The notes under the pieces: generated by a model | Seen by the model: only the letters and a program-made list of their open reading frames with translations | The model's database searches: none | Told to the model about the DNA's origin: nothing | Assembly: GCF_902141845.1 (NCBI RefSeq) | Contig: NZ_CABFPH010000024.1 | Span: 1-63,965, forward strand | Direction of reading: 5' to 3' | Source of the DNA: Methylobacterium symbioticum | GTDB lineage: Bacteria > Pseudomonadota > Alphaproteobacteria > Rhizobiales > Beijerinckiaceae | Length of the DNA: 63,965 bases | Shown: positions 35,301 through 44,728 of the stretch, one piece after another | Layout: each line of letters opens with the position of its first letter | Position numbering within the stretch: position 1 is the stretch's first letter | Made by a program: the position numbers and the translations under genes

Positions 35301-35753
35301 GGTCGCGCCCTCCACCAGCGCGTTGCCGGCGGGCAATTCCTCGCGCTTCAGATGGTCGGGCAGGATGCCGTACTTGATCGGGCCGAACAGGGCCGCGATC
35401 ACCCCGAACAGGCCGAGCGCGACGAAGAGCACCGGCACGGCATGGAGCACGAAGCCGAGCACCGCCGTGGCCGCCGCGAAGATCTCCGCGAATTTGAGCC
35501 GGCGCGCCATCAGCGCCTTGTCGTAGCGGTCGGCGAGCTCGCCGCCGAGCCCGGAGAGGATGAAGAACGGGCCGATGAACACCGCGCTCGCGAGCGTCAC
35601 GAGCACGCCGGCATGGCCGCCGCTCTCCTGCCCGACCTTGAACAGGATCAGGAAGGCGAGCGCGTTCTTCAGGAAATTGTCGTTGAACGCCGAGAAGAAC
35701 TGGCACCAGAACAGCGGCGCGAAACGCCGCGCGGTCATCAGCGATCGGAACAT
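32340..35753 (-). CDS. aas: Aas-type fusion: MFS lysophospholipid flippase, acyltransferase and acyl-ACP synthetase
   Basis: 1137-aa protein with three parts: an MFS transporter of LplT type (residues 1-400; FWCQFFSAFNDNFLKNALA opening and GELADRYDKA loop), a PlsC-type acyltransferase (about 430-620; HVSFLD and FPEGRLTVTG), and an AMP-binding acyl-ligase (about 640-1130; FTSGSEGAPKGV and YGVTECGPV). It recycles lysophospholipids: the first part moves them to the inner leaflet and the others re-acylate them using free fatty acid. Enterobacteria split the first part from the rest; here all are one chain. It is divergent from a TetR gene at 35973. ATG at 35753. Confidence 0.92.
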   Translation of the reverse strand: MFRSLMTARRFAPLFWCQFFSAFNDNFLKNALAFLILFKVGQESGGHAGVLVTLASAVFIGPFFILSGLGGELADRYDKALMARRLKFAEIFAAATAVLGFVLHAVPVLFVALGLFGVIAALFGPIKYGILPDHLKREELPAGNALVEGATFLAILLGTIVAGLASAMGGSGLAFGALIMGFAVLCWLSARMIPATGEGAPDLHVDRNVARSTAALLRDIWADTRLWRGSVIVSWFWLVGAVVLSLLPVLVKERFNGSETVVTLLLAVFSVGIALGSGLASWLASGRIVLLPTPVGAVLMGVFGLDLAWTVASLPPASGPMLDAFGFLGTAEGLRAAVDFLGLATAGGLYIVPSFAAVQAWTDKAKRARVIGAVNVLTAAFMVGGTLALAVLQGLGLSLATLLALVAVLNLVVGAVIFATLPTSPFRDALSILFRAFYRLEVRGLENVEQAGPNAIVALNHVSFLDAPLALSLLDTEPVFAIDHGIAQRWWVKPFLKITKAMPLDPTRPLATRTLINAVKSGETLIIFPEGRLTVTGSLMKVYDGAGLIADKSGAMVVPVRIEGLERTVFSRLSRAQVRRKWWPKVVVTILPPVRLEVDPALKGKARRQAAGAALYGIMSNLVFRTTDFDRGAMQALCEAGERHGWRRVAVEDPVTGSLTYGRLVMGANILARKLMPLCAEGKAIGVMLPNANAAAATFFALNSSGRVPAMINFSAGAANILSACKAAEVTKILTSRAFIEKGRLGAMVEEVGRQIEIVYLEDVRATIGTGDKIRGLLSPRAPLVRRRGDDPAAILFTSGSEGAPKGVVLANRNMLANTAQVAARIDFGPTDKVFNVLPVFHAFGLTAGLVLPLVSGVPVYLYPSPLHYRIVPELIYGSNATVLFGTDTFLRGYAKAANAYDLRSLRYVVAGAEAVKASTRQTWSEKFGLRILEGYGVTECGPVVALNTPMFNRFGTVGRILPGMEWRLEPVPGIEEGGRLSVRGPNVMLGYLRADTPGVLEPPPEGWHDTGDIVAIDGLGFVTIKGRAKRFAKIAGEMVSLATVEALAAELWPEIPSAVAAVPDARKGERLILFTEARDATRAAYQSFAKGRGAPEIAIPAEVVVLDRIPMLGTGKVDQVGVVKLARERAAQAEAA

Positions 35754-35833
35754 GGCGGTCTCTCCGGCTCAGCCATGACTGGCCCAGCCCGTACGGTGGC
35801 GTCAAATCTCGGGCGAAACGTCCCAACGCTCCG

Positions 35834-35925
35834 TTGCACGGGAGCAGGCCCGTCCACCTGTTTGCACGATGTTCAAATTACCCGGCGGCAGCGCGCCCGC
35901 AAGCTTGATTTTGCACGGCGTGCAA
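35834..35925. promoter_or_regulatory. Paired TTGCAC palindromes, probable TetR operators
   Basis: A perfect palindrome TTGCAC-GGC-GTGCAA (35911-35925) and a close variant TTGCAC-GAT-GTTCAA (35862-35876), centres 49 bp apart, lie in the divergent promoter region of aas and the TetR gene. An isolated TTGCACG half-site is at 35834-35840. TetR-family dimers typically bind such short interrupted palindromes next to their own gene. Confidence 0.65.
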
Positions 35926-35972
35926 TCTAGGCGTCCACCCGGTGCGCGGGCGCACGGGGATAGGGGTCTGGC

Positions 35973-36608
35973 ATGGGAAAGCCGCGGCGGAAGCGGGCGG
36001 CGGGTCCGCGGGGCGAGCACGACCGGGCGGGCTTCCAGGCCCTGGTGGCGGAGGCCGCGGAGGGCATCGTGCGGGAATCGGGGCTGCGCGGGCTCGGCAT
36101 GCGCCCGCTCGCCGCGGCCATCGGCTACGCGCCGAACTCGATCTACAATGCCGTCGGCGATCTCGATCAGGTGGTGCTGCGGGTGAATGCCCGCACCCTG
36201 GCCCGCCTGCACGCGAGCCTCGAAGCCGCCCTCGACCCGGAGGCGCCGCCGCAGACCAACGCCCTGGCTCTCGCCGACGCCTACCTCGCCTTCGTGGCGG
36301 CGGATCCGGCGGTCTGGAGTCTCGTGCACGATTACGTGCCGGCCCCGGGAACGGCCATCCCCGAGGAGCACCCACGGGCGCTGGCGGAGGCGACCGGCCT
36401 CGTCGGCCGGGTCCTGGCCCCGCTCCTGCCGGATGCGGCCGAGCGCGAGCGGGTGGTGGCAGCCCTGTGGGCCGCGCTCCACGGGCTCGCCGCCCTCTCG
36501 ACCTCGGGCAAGCTCGCCGCACTGACACCGGAGGCGCCACGGCTGCTCGCCCGGATGCTGGTGGGCCGCGTGCTCGGGGCGGGTGCGTCTCGGACCGAGA
36601 GCGGTTGA
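35973..36608 (+). CDS. TetR/AcrR family transcriptional regulator
   Basis: 211-aa repressor. The basic N-terminus (MGKPRRKRAAGPRG) leads into a helix-turn-helix whose recognition part is AAAIGYAPNSIYNAVGDLDQVV (residues about 50-70), matching the TetR pattern. The C-terminal domain (about 75-205) is all-helical and ligand binding; the ligand is unknown. It is divergent from the aas fusion, with TTGCAC palindromes in between. A lipid or fatty acid signal would be a reasonable guess, but only from context. Confidence 0.9.
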   Translation: MGKPRRKRAAGPRGEHDRAGFQALVAEAAEGIVRESGLRGLGMRPLAAAIGYAPNSIYNAVGDLDQVVLRVNARTLARLHASLEAALDPEAPPQTNALALADAYLAFVAADPAVWSLVHDYVPAPGTAIPEEHPRALAEATGLVGRVLAPLLPDAAERERVVAALWAALHGLAALSTSGKLAALTPEAPRLLARMLVGRVLGAGASRTESG

Positions 36609-36628
36609 TCCCGACCGGGGTCGGGATC
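36607..36628. terminator. Hairpin between convergent tetR and hmp
   Basis: GATCCCGACC-GG-GGTCGGGATC, a perfect 10-bp stem, overlaps the stop codon of the TetR gene and lies 17 bp past the hmp stop. It can stop transcription from either side, though no T-run follows. Confidence 0.5.
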
Positions 36629-36645
36629 GGCGCGCCCGGCGGAGA

Positions 36646-37884
36646 TCAGGCGGCGAGCGGCGCCTCGAGGATCTCGTCGGCCGGGCCGAAGAACTCGTAG
36701 CGCACGCGCTCGGCCGGGACGCCGCGGCGCAGGAGCCCGTTCACCAGGGCGGCGAGAAAGGGCTTGGGGCCGCACAGATAATAGGTCGCCGCCGCGTGGG
36801 GCGTATGCCGCACCAGCCAGTCCGCGGTGATCAGGCCGGCGGCGTCGTAATGCTCGCCCGCGCGGTCCTCGGCCGCCGGCTCGGCATAGAAGACCTGCCG
36901 GCGCAGGTTCGGGTTGGCGTCGGTCAGCGCGCGAACCCGCTCGCGCAGAGCGTGGACCCGGCCGTTGAGGGCGCCGTGCACGAACCAGAGCGGGCGCCCC
37001 GGCGCGGTGGCGGCCACCGTCTCCAGCATGCTCACCATTGGGGTGAGCCCGACGCCGCCGCTGACCAGCACCACCGGCGCGTCGCCGGCCCGGTCGAGGA
37101 CGAAATCGCCCGCGGGGGGCGCGACCTTCAGCACCGTGCCGGGCGCGACCGTCTCGTGCAGCCAGGTGGAGACGATGCCCGCGGGCTCGCCCGGCCGGCC
37201 CTCGCGCTTCACGGTGATGCGGTAGGCGCGGTCGTTCGGCGCGCAGGAGATCGAGTAGTTGCGCTTCAGCACGCCGTGGCCCGGCAGGTCGAACAGGAAG
37301 CCGAGATACTGCCCCGGCTCGTGGCGCAGCACCGGCGCGCTATCGACGGGTACCAGAACGAAGGAGCGGATCGTCTCGCTCTCCGCCGTCACGCTGTCCA
37401 CCCGGAAGTGGCGCCAGCCGGTCCAGCCGCCGGGCTTGGCCGCCTGCTCGCGATAGATCGCCGCCTCGCGTCCGATCAGGATCTCGGCCAGGAACCAGTA
37501 GGCCTCGCCCCAGGCGGCCGCGATCTCCGGCGTCGCGGCCTCGCCGAGCACGTCGGCGATCGCGCCGAGCAGGGCGTTGGCCACGTGCGGGTAGTGCTCG
37601 GGCAGGATGTTGAGGGCGACGTGTTTCTGCGCGATGCGCTCGACCGCGCCCGCCAGCACGTCGAGCGTGTCGATGTTGCGCGCATAGGCCAGCACAGCCT
37701 GGGCCAGGGCCTTCGGCTGGGAGCCGGTCTCGCCATGATGCGACTGGTTGAAGAGGTCGCGGATCTCGGCGTTCTCGAACAAACGCTCATACATCCGTCG
37801 TGTAATCGTTAACCCATGTGACTCGAGGGCCGGGACGGTAGCCTTGACGAGGGCGATGGTGGCCGGGGCAAGTGGAGCGGGCAT
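36646..37884 (-). CDS. hmp: Flavohemoglobin (nitric oxide dioxygenase)
   Basis: Converts NO and O2 to nitrate using NAD(P)H. Domains: globin (residues 1-135, proximal heme histidine H88 in ERIAQKHVALNI), FAD-binding (about 150-260, RNYSIS near the FAD contact), and NAD-binding (about 265-400, VLVSGGVGLTPMVSML and YLCGPKPFLAALV). The 412-aa length is normal for Hmp. It is divergent from nsrR; a 23-bp NsrR-like palindrome lies 13 bp upstream of the ATG at 37884, so it should be derepressed by NO. Confidence 0.96.
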   Translation of the reverse strand: MPAPLAPATIALVKATVPALESHGLTITRRMYERLFENAEIRDLFNQSHHGETGSQPKALAQAVLAYARNIDTLDVLAGAVERIAQKHVALNILPEHYPHVANALLGAIADVLGEAATPEIAAAWGEAYWFLAEILIGREAAIYREQAAKPGGWTGWRHFRVDSVTAESETIRSFVLVPVDSAPVLRHEPGQYLGFLFDLPGHGVLKRNYSISCAPNDRAYRITVKREGRPGEPAGIVSTWLHETVAPGTVLKVAPPAGDFVLDRAGDAPVVLVSGGVGLTPMVSMLETVAATAPGRPLWFVHGALNGRVHALRERVRALTDANPNLRRQVFYAEPAAEDRAGEHYDAAGLITADWLVRHTPHAAATYYLCGPKPFLAALVNGLLRRGVPAERVRYEFFGPADEILEAPLAA

Positions 37885-37896
37885 CGTTGGCTCTCA

Positions 37897-37919
37897 AAGG
37901 TGCATTTAATATGAACCTT
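37897..37919. promoter_or_regulatory. NsrR operator 1
   Basis: An 11-1-11 near-perfect palindrome with outer AAGGTGCAT and ATGAACCTT arms and an AT-rich centre (TTAAT). It is a good match to the NsrR consensus (ATGCATTT-type arms) and lies just before hmp, over the likely -10 region on the minus strand. Confidence 0.8.
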
Positions 37920-37935
37920 CTATCGAGGCGGTGAA

Positions 37936-37958
37936 AAGGTGCAAGCGACACTCACCTT
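37936..37958. promoter_or_regulatory. NsrR-like operator 2, weaker
   Basis: AAGGTG and CACCTT arms again spaced to make exactly 23 bp, but with a GC-rich centre. It lies 16 bp from operator 1 and 22 bp before the nsrR start, so it may mediate autoregulation of nsrR. Confidence 0.5.
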
Positions 37959-37979
37959 AGGGGGTATGCCGGAGTTGAC

Positions 37980-38444
37980 ATGCGCCTGACCCGCTACACC
38001 GATTACGCCCTGCGCACGCTGATCTATGTCGGCCTGAACGAGCCGCGTCAGAGCTCGATCGGCGAGGTCGCGCGCGCCTACGGCATCTCCGAGAACCATC
38101 TGACCAAGGTGGTGCACCAGCTCGGGCGGCTCGGGCTCGTCCGCACCATCCGTGGGCGTGGCGGCGGCCTGCGGCTGGCCAGGCCCCCGTCGGAGATCGG
38201 CATCGGCGCGGTGGTGCGGCTGACCGAGGAGGATCTCGCCCTCGTGGAATGCTTCGGATCGGGCCATTGCGTCATCACGGCGCCTTGTCGGCTGCGGCGC
38301 GTCCTCGGCGAGGCGCTGTCCGCCTTCCTCGGCATCCTCGACCGCTACACCCTGGCCGACCTGCTCGAGGATGGGTCCGGCCCGGAGATCGCGGCCCTGC
38401 TCGGCCTCGCGGGCGTCGAGCCGGAGCCGCCCGCCACGGTCTGA
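37980..38444 (+). CDS. nsrR: Rrf2 family NO-responsive repressor NsrR
   Basis: 154-aa winged-helix regulator. The start MRLTRYTDYALRTLIYVGL, the helix-turn-helix region (IGEVARAYGISENHLTKVVHQLG) and the three cysteines C91-x5-C97-x5-C103 (CFGSGHCVITAPC) are the NsrR pattern. The cysteines hold an Fe-S cluster that NO destroys, releasing DNA. It is divergent from hmp, the usual target, with two candidate operators between. The only gene beside it that could be in its regulon here is hmp. Confidence 0.95.
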   Translation: MRLTRYTDYALRTLIYVGLNEPRQSSIGEVARAYGISENHLTKVVHQLGRLGLVRTIRGRGGGLRLARPPSEIGIGAVVRLTEEDLALVECFGSGHCVITAPCRLRRVLGEALSAFLGILDRYTLADLLEDGSGPEIAALLGLAGVEPEPPATV

Positions 38445-38563
38445 CGGCCATCCGGCGCAGGATGGCGCAGGACGGCACGCCGCATCATGGCCCAGCTTAA
38501 AGATCGATTCACGCCGGTCTCGTTAGCCTGCGGTTAGCCTCAGTTCCGCGTATCCGAAGTGCC

Positions 38564-39685
38564 ATGCCCCCTTCCGTCGACGCTGCGCCGGACCTGTCCG
38601 GGCTCATCGAGTTGTCGCGCGTCGCGCATCTCGACCTGAAGCCGGTGATCCTGCGCGTGCAGACGGACCTCTTCGTGCAGGCCGAGAGCCGCGACCGGGC
38701 GGAGCGGGATTCGTTCGAGGCGCTGGCGTGCGGCCTGATCCCGCGCGTGGACGACGAGACCGCCCTGATCGTCGCGGAAAAGCTCGGCCCGTTTCCCGGC
38801 ACGCCGGAGCCGGTCCTGGCCGCCCTCGCCGCCCGCGGCGGCCCCGTACGGGACGCTGTGGTCGCCGGCGCCCCCCATCTCTCGCCGCGCCTGATCGAGG
38901 CGGCACTCTCCGATGGCACGGACATCGCGGGCGCCATCGCGGGCCGCCCCGACCTGGAGCGCGCCACGATCGAGGATCTGGCCCGCCGTGCCGAGCCGGC
39001 CATCGACCGGGCCCTCGCGGCCAATACCGGCATCACCCTGCGCGGGCGGGCTGCCGACGATCTCGTCAGCCGCGGTCGCCGGGATCCGGACCTCGCCCAT
39101 CTGCTGCTCGTGCGGCCCGACCTCTCGGCAGCGGAGATGGCACCGCTCTTCCTCCATGCCGACCCGATCCGCCGCGAGGCGATCTGCGACGGTGTCGCGG
39201 CGACCGCGGCCCTGCGGCCCTGCCCGCCCCCGCCACGCGGGCTCGGGCCCATCCTCACCGGTCTGTCGGCGGCCCGAGACGTGACCGGCTTCATCGGCAC
39301 GCTCGCCGAGGCGCTGGGCCTGTCCCGCGATTTCCTCGGCGCCGCCGCCGATCCCGGTAGCCGCTACGACCTGATCACCCTGTGCCTGCGCGCCCTCGAC
39401 CTCCACGAGGAGGAGGTGGTCTACATCTTTCTCACCCTCAACGAGGGCGTCGCGCGCTCGGCCGAGCGGGTGTTCGAGCTGGTGCGCCTGTTCCGGACCA
39501 CGAGCCGGGCGGCGGCCCGCGACCTCGTCGCGGCGGTGACGGACCAGCCCCTGCGCGACCGCGCCGGGCCCACCGAAGCCTACCAGCCGCATCACGCCCC
39601 CGAGGCGGCGAAGCTCCGCGCTGCGGCGGCCGAGCGTCCGGCGGCACGCCCCGCCCTGCCGACGCGGCTGCGCAAGACCTCCTGA
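38564..39685 (+). CDS. DUF2336 domain-containing protein
   Basis: 373-aa soluble, helical, HEAT-like protein. It is built of repeated helix pairs rich in Leu, Ala and Arg with PDL/DPDLA turns (GRPDLERATIEDLARRAEP, RRDPDLAHLLLVRPDLS). The N-terminal ALACGLIPRVDDETALIVAEKLGPF is typical of the alphaproteobacterial DUF2336 family. The function is unknown; no catalytic motif is visible. It is next to nsrR on the same strand, 119 bp downstream. ATG at 38564. Confidence 0.88.
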   Translation: MPPSVDAAPDLSGLIELSRVAHLDLKPVILRVQTDLFVQAESRDRAERDSFEALACGLIPRVDDETALIVAEKLGPFPGTPEPVLAALAARGGPVRDAVVAGAPHLSPRLIEAALSDGTDIAGAIAGRPDLERATIEDLARRAEPAIDRALAANTGITLRGRAADDLVSRGRRDPDLAHLLLVRPDLSAAEMAPLFLHADPIRREAICDGVAATAALRPCPPPPRGLGPILTGLSAARDVTGFIGTLAEALGLSRDFLGAAADPGSRYDLITLCLRALDLHEEEVVYIFLTLNEGVARSAERVFELVRLFRTTSRAAARDLVAAVTDQPLRDRAGPTEAYQPHHAPEAAKLRAAAAERPAARPALPTRLRKTS

Positions 39686-39743
39686 GGCGTCGCCCGAGGC
39701 ACCTGTCCGGGAGCGCGTTCCGCGCTCGATCGGGCCCGGAACG

Positions 39744-39884
39744 ATGGCGTCCAGCGCGATCCAGCCCGGCGCTTGGAACCGCCTCGTCCTGGTGCGCGCC
39801 CTGCCGCCTCGCGTCCTCATGATCACGGTCGGTCCGCGGATCGTCGGGCTGAGCGCCTTCAACCTGTCTCAGCTGCTGCGCTGA
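39744..39884 (+). CDS. Possible 46-aa small protein
   Basis: Starts MASSAIQPGAWNRLVLVRAL and has a hydrophobic middle (RVLMITVGPRIVGLSAFNL). Codon use is GC3-rich. It lies after DUF2336 on the same strand and overlaps the 3' end of the YbdK-like gene on the other strand by 26 bp. The ribosome-binding site is poor (CCCGGAACG), so it may be chance. Confidence 0.22.
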   Translation: MASSAIQPGAWNRLVLVRALPPRVLMITVGPRIVGLSAFNLSQLLR

Positions 39885-41007
39885 CCCGGCCGCGGGACGT
39901 CTCGGCGAGCCAGTCCACCACCGCATCGAGGGCCTGACGGTTGGTCAGGCCCGCCTCCCGCGCGGCCTCGAAAGCGGCGACCTGCGCGTCGGCACTGGTG
40001 CCCTCGGCGACGATCGTGCGGGCATGGGCCACCTCGCGGGCGCAGCCCAGGGCCGCCGCATCCTCCGCGACGAGGTCGAGGAGGCCGTCGAGAGCCTCGG
40101 CATAGGGGAAGGCCTCCTCCCGCGCCTCGTCGATCATCTCGGCCCCGGTCCCGCTGCGCTGGGCGCGCCACAGATTCTCCTCGGCGAGCGCCCGCGAGAC
40201 GCCGTCGAGCGCCGCATTGAGGTCGGGCCGGCGCACGGCGAGCCGCACGAGGCAGCGAAACAGGGCGGCGATGGCGAGCGCGTCCTCCAGCCGCGTGCAG
40301 GAATCGGCGATGCGCAGCTCCAGCGTCGGAAACTTCACCGAGGGCCTGAGCGACCACCACAGGAAGCTCGGATCCTGGATCGACCCCGCCTGCGTCATGA
40401 TGCGGACGTAGCGCTCATAGGCCTCGGACCCGGCAAACAGCTCCGGCAGGCCGGTGCGCGGCAATTCCCCGAAGGCGCTGAGGCGATAGGCGAGAAGACC
40501 CGTCGGCTTGCCCTGCCAGAACGGCGAGGAGGCCGAGAGGGCGAAGAGCAGCGGCTGGAACGGCAGCAGCCGGTTCATCAGGCCGATGCGCGCCGCCGGG
40601 TCCGGCACCTCGACATGGACGTGCATGCCGCAGATCAGGCTGCGCCGCCCAGCCAGGCCGACATCGCGCAGGATGCCGCGGTAGCGGTCGCCCTTGGTCG
40701 GCAATTGCCGGGCCCAGTCGGCCACCGGATGCGTGCCGGCCGCGAAGACCAGAAGCTCGTGCTTGGCGGCGAGGTCGGCGAGCGCCGCGCGCTGGCCGGC
40801 GAGGCTCTCGTGCGCCGCGGCGAAATCCGTCACCGGCGGCGTGCAGACCTCGACCTGGCATTGCAGAAGCTCGCGCCCCGTCTCGGGCAGGCGCTCGGCC
40901 ACCTCCACATGGAACGGCTTCACAGAGCGCCGGGGCGTGCCCCGGGTCTCGGCATCGGCCAGGAAATACTCTTCCTCGATGCCGAAGCGGTAGGACGCTG
41001 AACTCAT
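39859..41007 (-). CDS. Carboxylate-amine ligase, YbdK (glutamate-cysteine ligase type 2) family
   Basis: 382-aa ATP-dependent ligase that joins a carboxylate to an amine, with weak gamma-glutamylcysteine synthase activity in characterised members. Family marks are FGIEEEYFLAD at the N-terminus, LLQCQVEVCTPPV, the CGMHVHVEVPD metal/nucleotide site, and TLELRIADSCT. The true substrates are unknown. It is the last gene of the minus-strand run, 55 bp after dmrA. ATG at 41007. Confidence 0.9.
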   Translation of the reverse strand: MSSASYRFGIEEEYFLADAETRGTPRRSVKPFHVEVAERLPETGRELLQCQVEVCTPPVTDFAAAHESLAGQRAALADLAAKHELLVFAAGTHPVADWARQLPTKGDRYRGILRDVGLAGRRSLICGMHVHVEVPDPAARIGLMNRLLPFQPLLFALSASSPFWQGKPTGLLAYRLSAFGELPRTGLPELFAGSEAYERYVRIMTQAGSIQDPSFLWWSLRPSVKFPTLELRIADSCTRLEDALAIAALFRCLVRLAVRRPDLNAALDGVSRALAEENLWRAQRSGTGAEMIDEAREEAFPYAEALDGLLDLVAEDAAALGCAREVAHARTIVAEGTSADAQVAAFEAAREAGLTNRQALDAVVDWLAETSRGRVSAAAETG

Positions 41008-41062
41008 CGAAACCCTCGGGAACGCGTCCGCGCAACGCGCGAGGGGACCGAAAGGTGCCGCG

Positions 41063-41473
41063 CTACGGCGTGCGCAGCGGGCCGCCGACCAGCCAGGCCG
41101 GGTCGAACCAGCGGTCGGCCTCGCCGTCGTAGGGCAGCCGGGTGACGTCCCAGTGCTGGATGTAGGGAGCGTAGACGTTCCACACCGCGATGCCGCCGCC
41201 CACGAAGATGCGCCGGCCGGGATAGCGCTTGAGGACCTGCTCGGGATCCTCGTGCGAGCGGATCACGTCGATGGTGCGGTCCTTGAAGGCGAATTCGGGG
41301 ACCGAGGCGACCGTCTTAGGGCCGGCGATCAGCACGTGGCCCATCGTCAGCGCGAAGAAGCGCGTCACGTCCTCCACGAAGAGCGGATCGGTGTTGCCCT
41401 CCCAGGGCAGGTGCCCGTTGAGGCCGAGCTGGCCCCGCTGGCCGATGGCGCAGATGCAGCGGACGTCGATCAT
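41063..41473 (-). CDS. dmrA: DHFR-family reductase, probably dihydromethanopterin reductase DmrA
   Basis: 136-aa DHFR-fold protein. It starts MIDVRCICAIGQRGQLGLNG with LPWEG, which resembles the DHFR active-site entry, but it is shorter than FolA (about 160 aa), and the segment GRRIFVGGGIAVWNVYAPYI replaces the usual GG(A/S)x(V/I)Y region. This form corresponds to the Methylobacterium DmrA, which reduces dihydromethanopterin to tetrahydromethanopterin for formaldehyde oxidation. It follows the SDR gene by 49 bp. Assignment is from recall of the family and context; folA-type DHFR is the alternative. Confidence 0.7.
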   Translation of the reverse strand: MIDVRCICAIGQRGQLGLNGHLPWEGNTDPLFVEDVTRFFALTMGHVLIAGPKTVASVPEFAFKDRTIDVIRSHEDPEQVLKRYPGRRIFVGGGIAVWNVYAPYIQHWDVTRLPYDGEADRWFDPAWLVGGPLRTP

Positions 41474-41522
41474 GGAACGCGACCCCGGAACAGGAGGAAC
41501 GGGCCGCTCGGCCCGCCTCCCC

Positions 41523-42278
41523 TTACGCGGGGATGCGGAATTCCTGAACCCGGTCGCTGGGGAAATCGTAGAGCCTGCCGGTCTCGTTCCACTGCGGCGC
41601 GGCGAGGCGCACGATATGGGGCGCGAGATCCTCCGGCGTCCTCAGCGTCAGCGGATCCTCGCCCGGCATCGCCGCGGCGCGCATGCTGGTGCGCAGCGGA
41701 CCCGGATTGACGAGCATGGCCCGGATCTTCGTGTTGACCGTCTCGGCCGCGTAGGTGCGCACCAGCGCCTCGAGGGCGGCCTTGGAGACGGAATACGGTC
41801 CCCAATAGGCCCGGCACTTCGCGGCCGCGCCCGAGGAGACGAAGATCGCGCGGCCGGCATCCGACATCTGCAGCAGCGGATCGAAGGAGCGGATCAGGCG
41901 CCAGTTCGCGGTGACGTTGATCGCCATCACCTGGTCCCAGACCTTCGGCGTGACGTGTCCCACCGGCATGAGGTTGCCGAGGATGCCGGCATTGCCCACC
42001 ACCACGTCGAGGCGCTTCCAGCGCTCGTTGATCGCGGCGCCCAGCCGGTCGATCCCGTCGTAATCGGTGAGGTCGAGGGGAACGAGGGTCGCGCTCGATC
42101 CGAGCGCGCGGATCGCGTCGTCGAGCTCCTCCAGCGCGCCCTGCGTGCGCGCCACCGCGATCACGTGCGCGCCGGCCTCCGCCAGGGCCAGCGCCGCGGC
42201 GCGGCCGATGCCGCGCGAGGCGCCGGTGACGACGGCCACGCGGCCGTCGAGGCTCTTGCCCGCCTTCGGATCGGTCAT
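41523..42278 (-). CDS. SDR-family oxidoreductase
   Basis: 251-aa classical short-chain dehydrogenase. The cofactor motif TGASRGIG is at residues 18-25, NAG near 96-98, and the catalytic Ser (about 149)-Tyr162-x3-Lys166 (YSVSKAAL) is complete. NADP(H) is likely because of the Arg in the motif. The substrate is not known. It starts 4 bp after the purF stop, so it is translated from the same message, and dmrA follows. ATG at 42278. Confidence 0.92.
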   Translation of the reverse strand: MTDPKAGKSLDGRVAVVTGASRGIGRAAALALAEAGAHVIAVARTQGALEELDDAIRALGSSATLVPLDLTDYDGIDRLGAAINERWKRLDVVVGNAGILGNLMPVGHVTPKVWDQVMAINVTANWRLIRSFDPLLQMSDAGRAIFVSSGAAAKCRAYWGPYSVSKAALEALVRTYAAETVNTKIRAMLVNPGPLRTSMRAAAMPGEDPLTLRTPEDLAPHIVRLAAPQWNETGRLYDFPSDRVQEFRIPA

Positions 42279-42282
42279 GGGA

Positions 42283-43758
<1,476 letters not shown>

Positions 43759-43921
43759 GCTCAAGGTCGATCCCTGGTTGCCGCCGGAATCCGGCGGCGC
43801 GCGCCGGATTCCTGGGCCGGGGAACTCGGGTCCCCTGTCATGGAATCGTTCCACCGGCTCGCGTGAACAGCCGGTTACTTAAGGGTTCTTGCCCGGCCAA
43901 CCAAGCGCCGAGGCGCGCAGA

Positions 43922-44527
43922 TCAGCGTCGCGGCGCCGTCGTGGCTCCGCCGTCGCTGCGGCGCTGGGGCGCGTCCTCGGCGGGCGCGTCCACGGGCTCG
44001 TTGGGCGGCGTATCGACCTTCGGCTTCTTGAACTGCTTGAGGAAGCCTTCCGGGTTCTCGGGCAGCTGCGCCACCAGGGCGTCGCCCGACTTCTCCAGAA
44101 CGGGGCGCGAGCGGGCCTGCGAGGCCCAGTCCGGCACCTTGCCCTGCACCAGCCAGGACAGGAACACCCAGCCGATCACGCAGATCAGGAAGCCGCGGGC
44201 GGCACCGAACAGGAAGCCGAGCGAGCGGTCGATCGCGCCGATGCGCGAATCGAGCACCACGTCCGAGATCTTCACGGTGATCAGCGAGACCACGATCAGG
44301 GTGCCGAGGAAGATCGCCGCGATCGAGGCGACGAGGGCCACCGTATCGCTGGAGATGTGCTGCTTCACCGTCGGCAGCAGCATCGGGTGGAGCTTCCAGG
44401 CGACCGCCGCCGCCGCAACCCAGGCGATGATGGCGAGGACCTCGCGGGTCACGCCGCGCACGGCGGCGAGCAGCGCGGAGATCACCACGATGCCGAGCAC
44501 GACGAGATCGAGGATGGAGAACGGCAT
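43922..44527 (-). CDS. cvpA: CvpA family membrane protein
   Basis: 201-aa membrane protein with four hydrophobic segments (about residues 5-25, 30-50, 65-90, 105-125), then a hydrophilic C-terminal tail rich in Pro, Asp and Arg. The start MPFSILDLVVLGIVVIS and the SRIGAIDRSLGFLFGAARGFLIC region are typical of CvpA, a conserved protein connected with colicin V production and often placed before purF, as here (164 bp upstream). ATG at 44527 is used; the longer frame lacks homology. Its biochemical role is unclear. Confidence 0.93.
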   Translation of the reverse strand: MPFSILDLVVLGIVVISALLAAVRGVTREVLAIIAWVAAAAVAWKLHPMLLPTVKQHISSDTVALVASIAAIFLGTLIVVSLITVKISDVVLDSRIGAIDRSLGFLFGAARGFLICVIGWVFLSWLVQGKVPDWASQARSRPVLEKSGDALVAQLPENPEGFLKQFKKPKVDTPPNEPVDAPAEDAPQRRSDGGATTAPRR

Positions 44528-44728
44528 CAGCGGAATCGGGTCGTCCAGGGATCGGCCACGCGAACAGTCGAGTGCGGCTCCCCGATGCCGCGGCGCCTGT
44601 ATATCGTGCAGAACCTCGGCCGTCACCCTTGCACGGGGATTGCGTCCCGGTTCGGGACGTGGCGCGCTGCGGCGGCGCTCCGCGCGCCTTCCCTGCCAGG
44701 GAGACCGGGAGGCCGGGGTCGCCCCCGC

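Noticed and set aside
33228..35930. 900-codon open frame on the plus strand
   Set aside because: Antisense to the Aas fusion, low-complexity composition and no ribosome-binding site.
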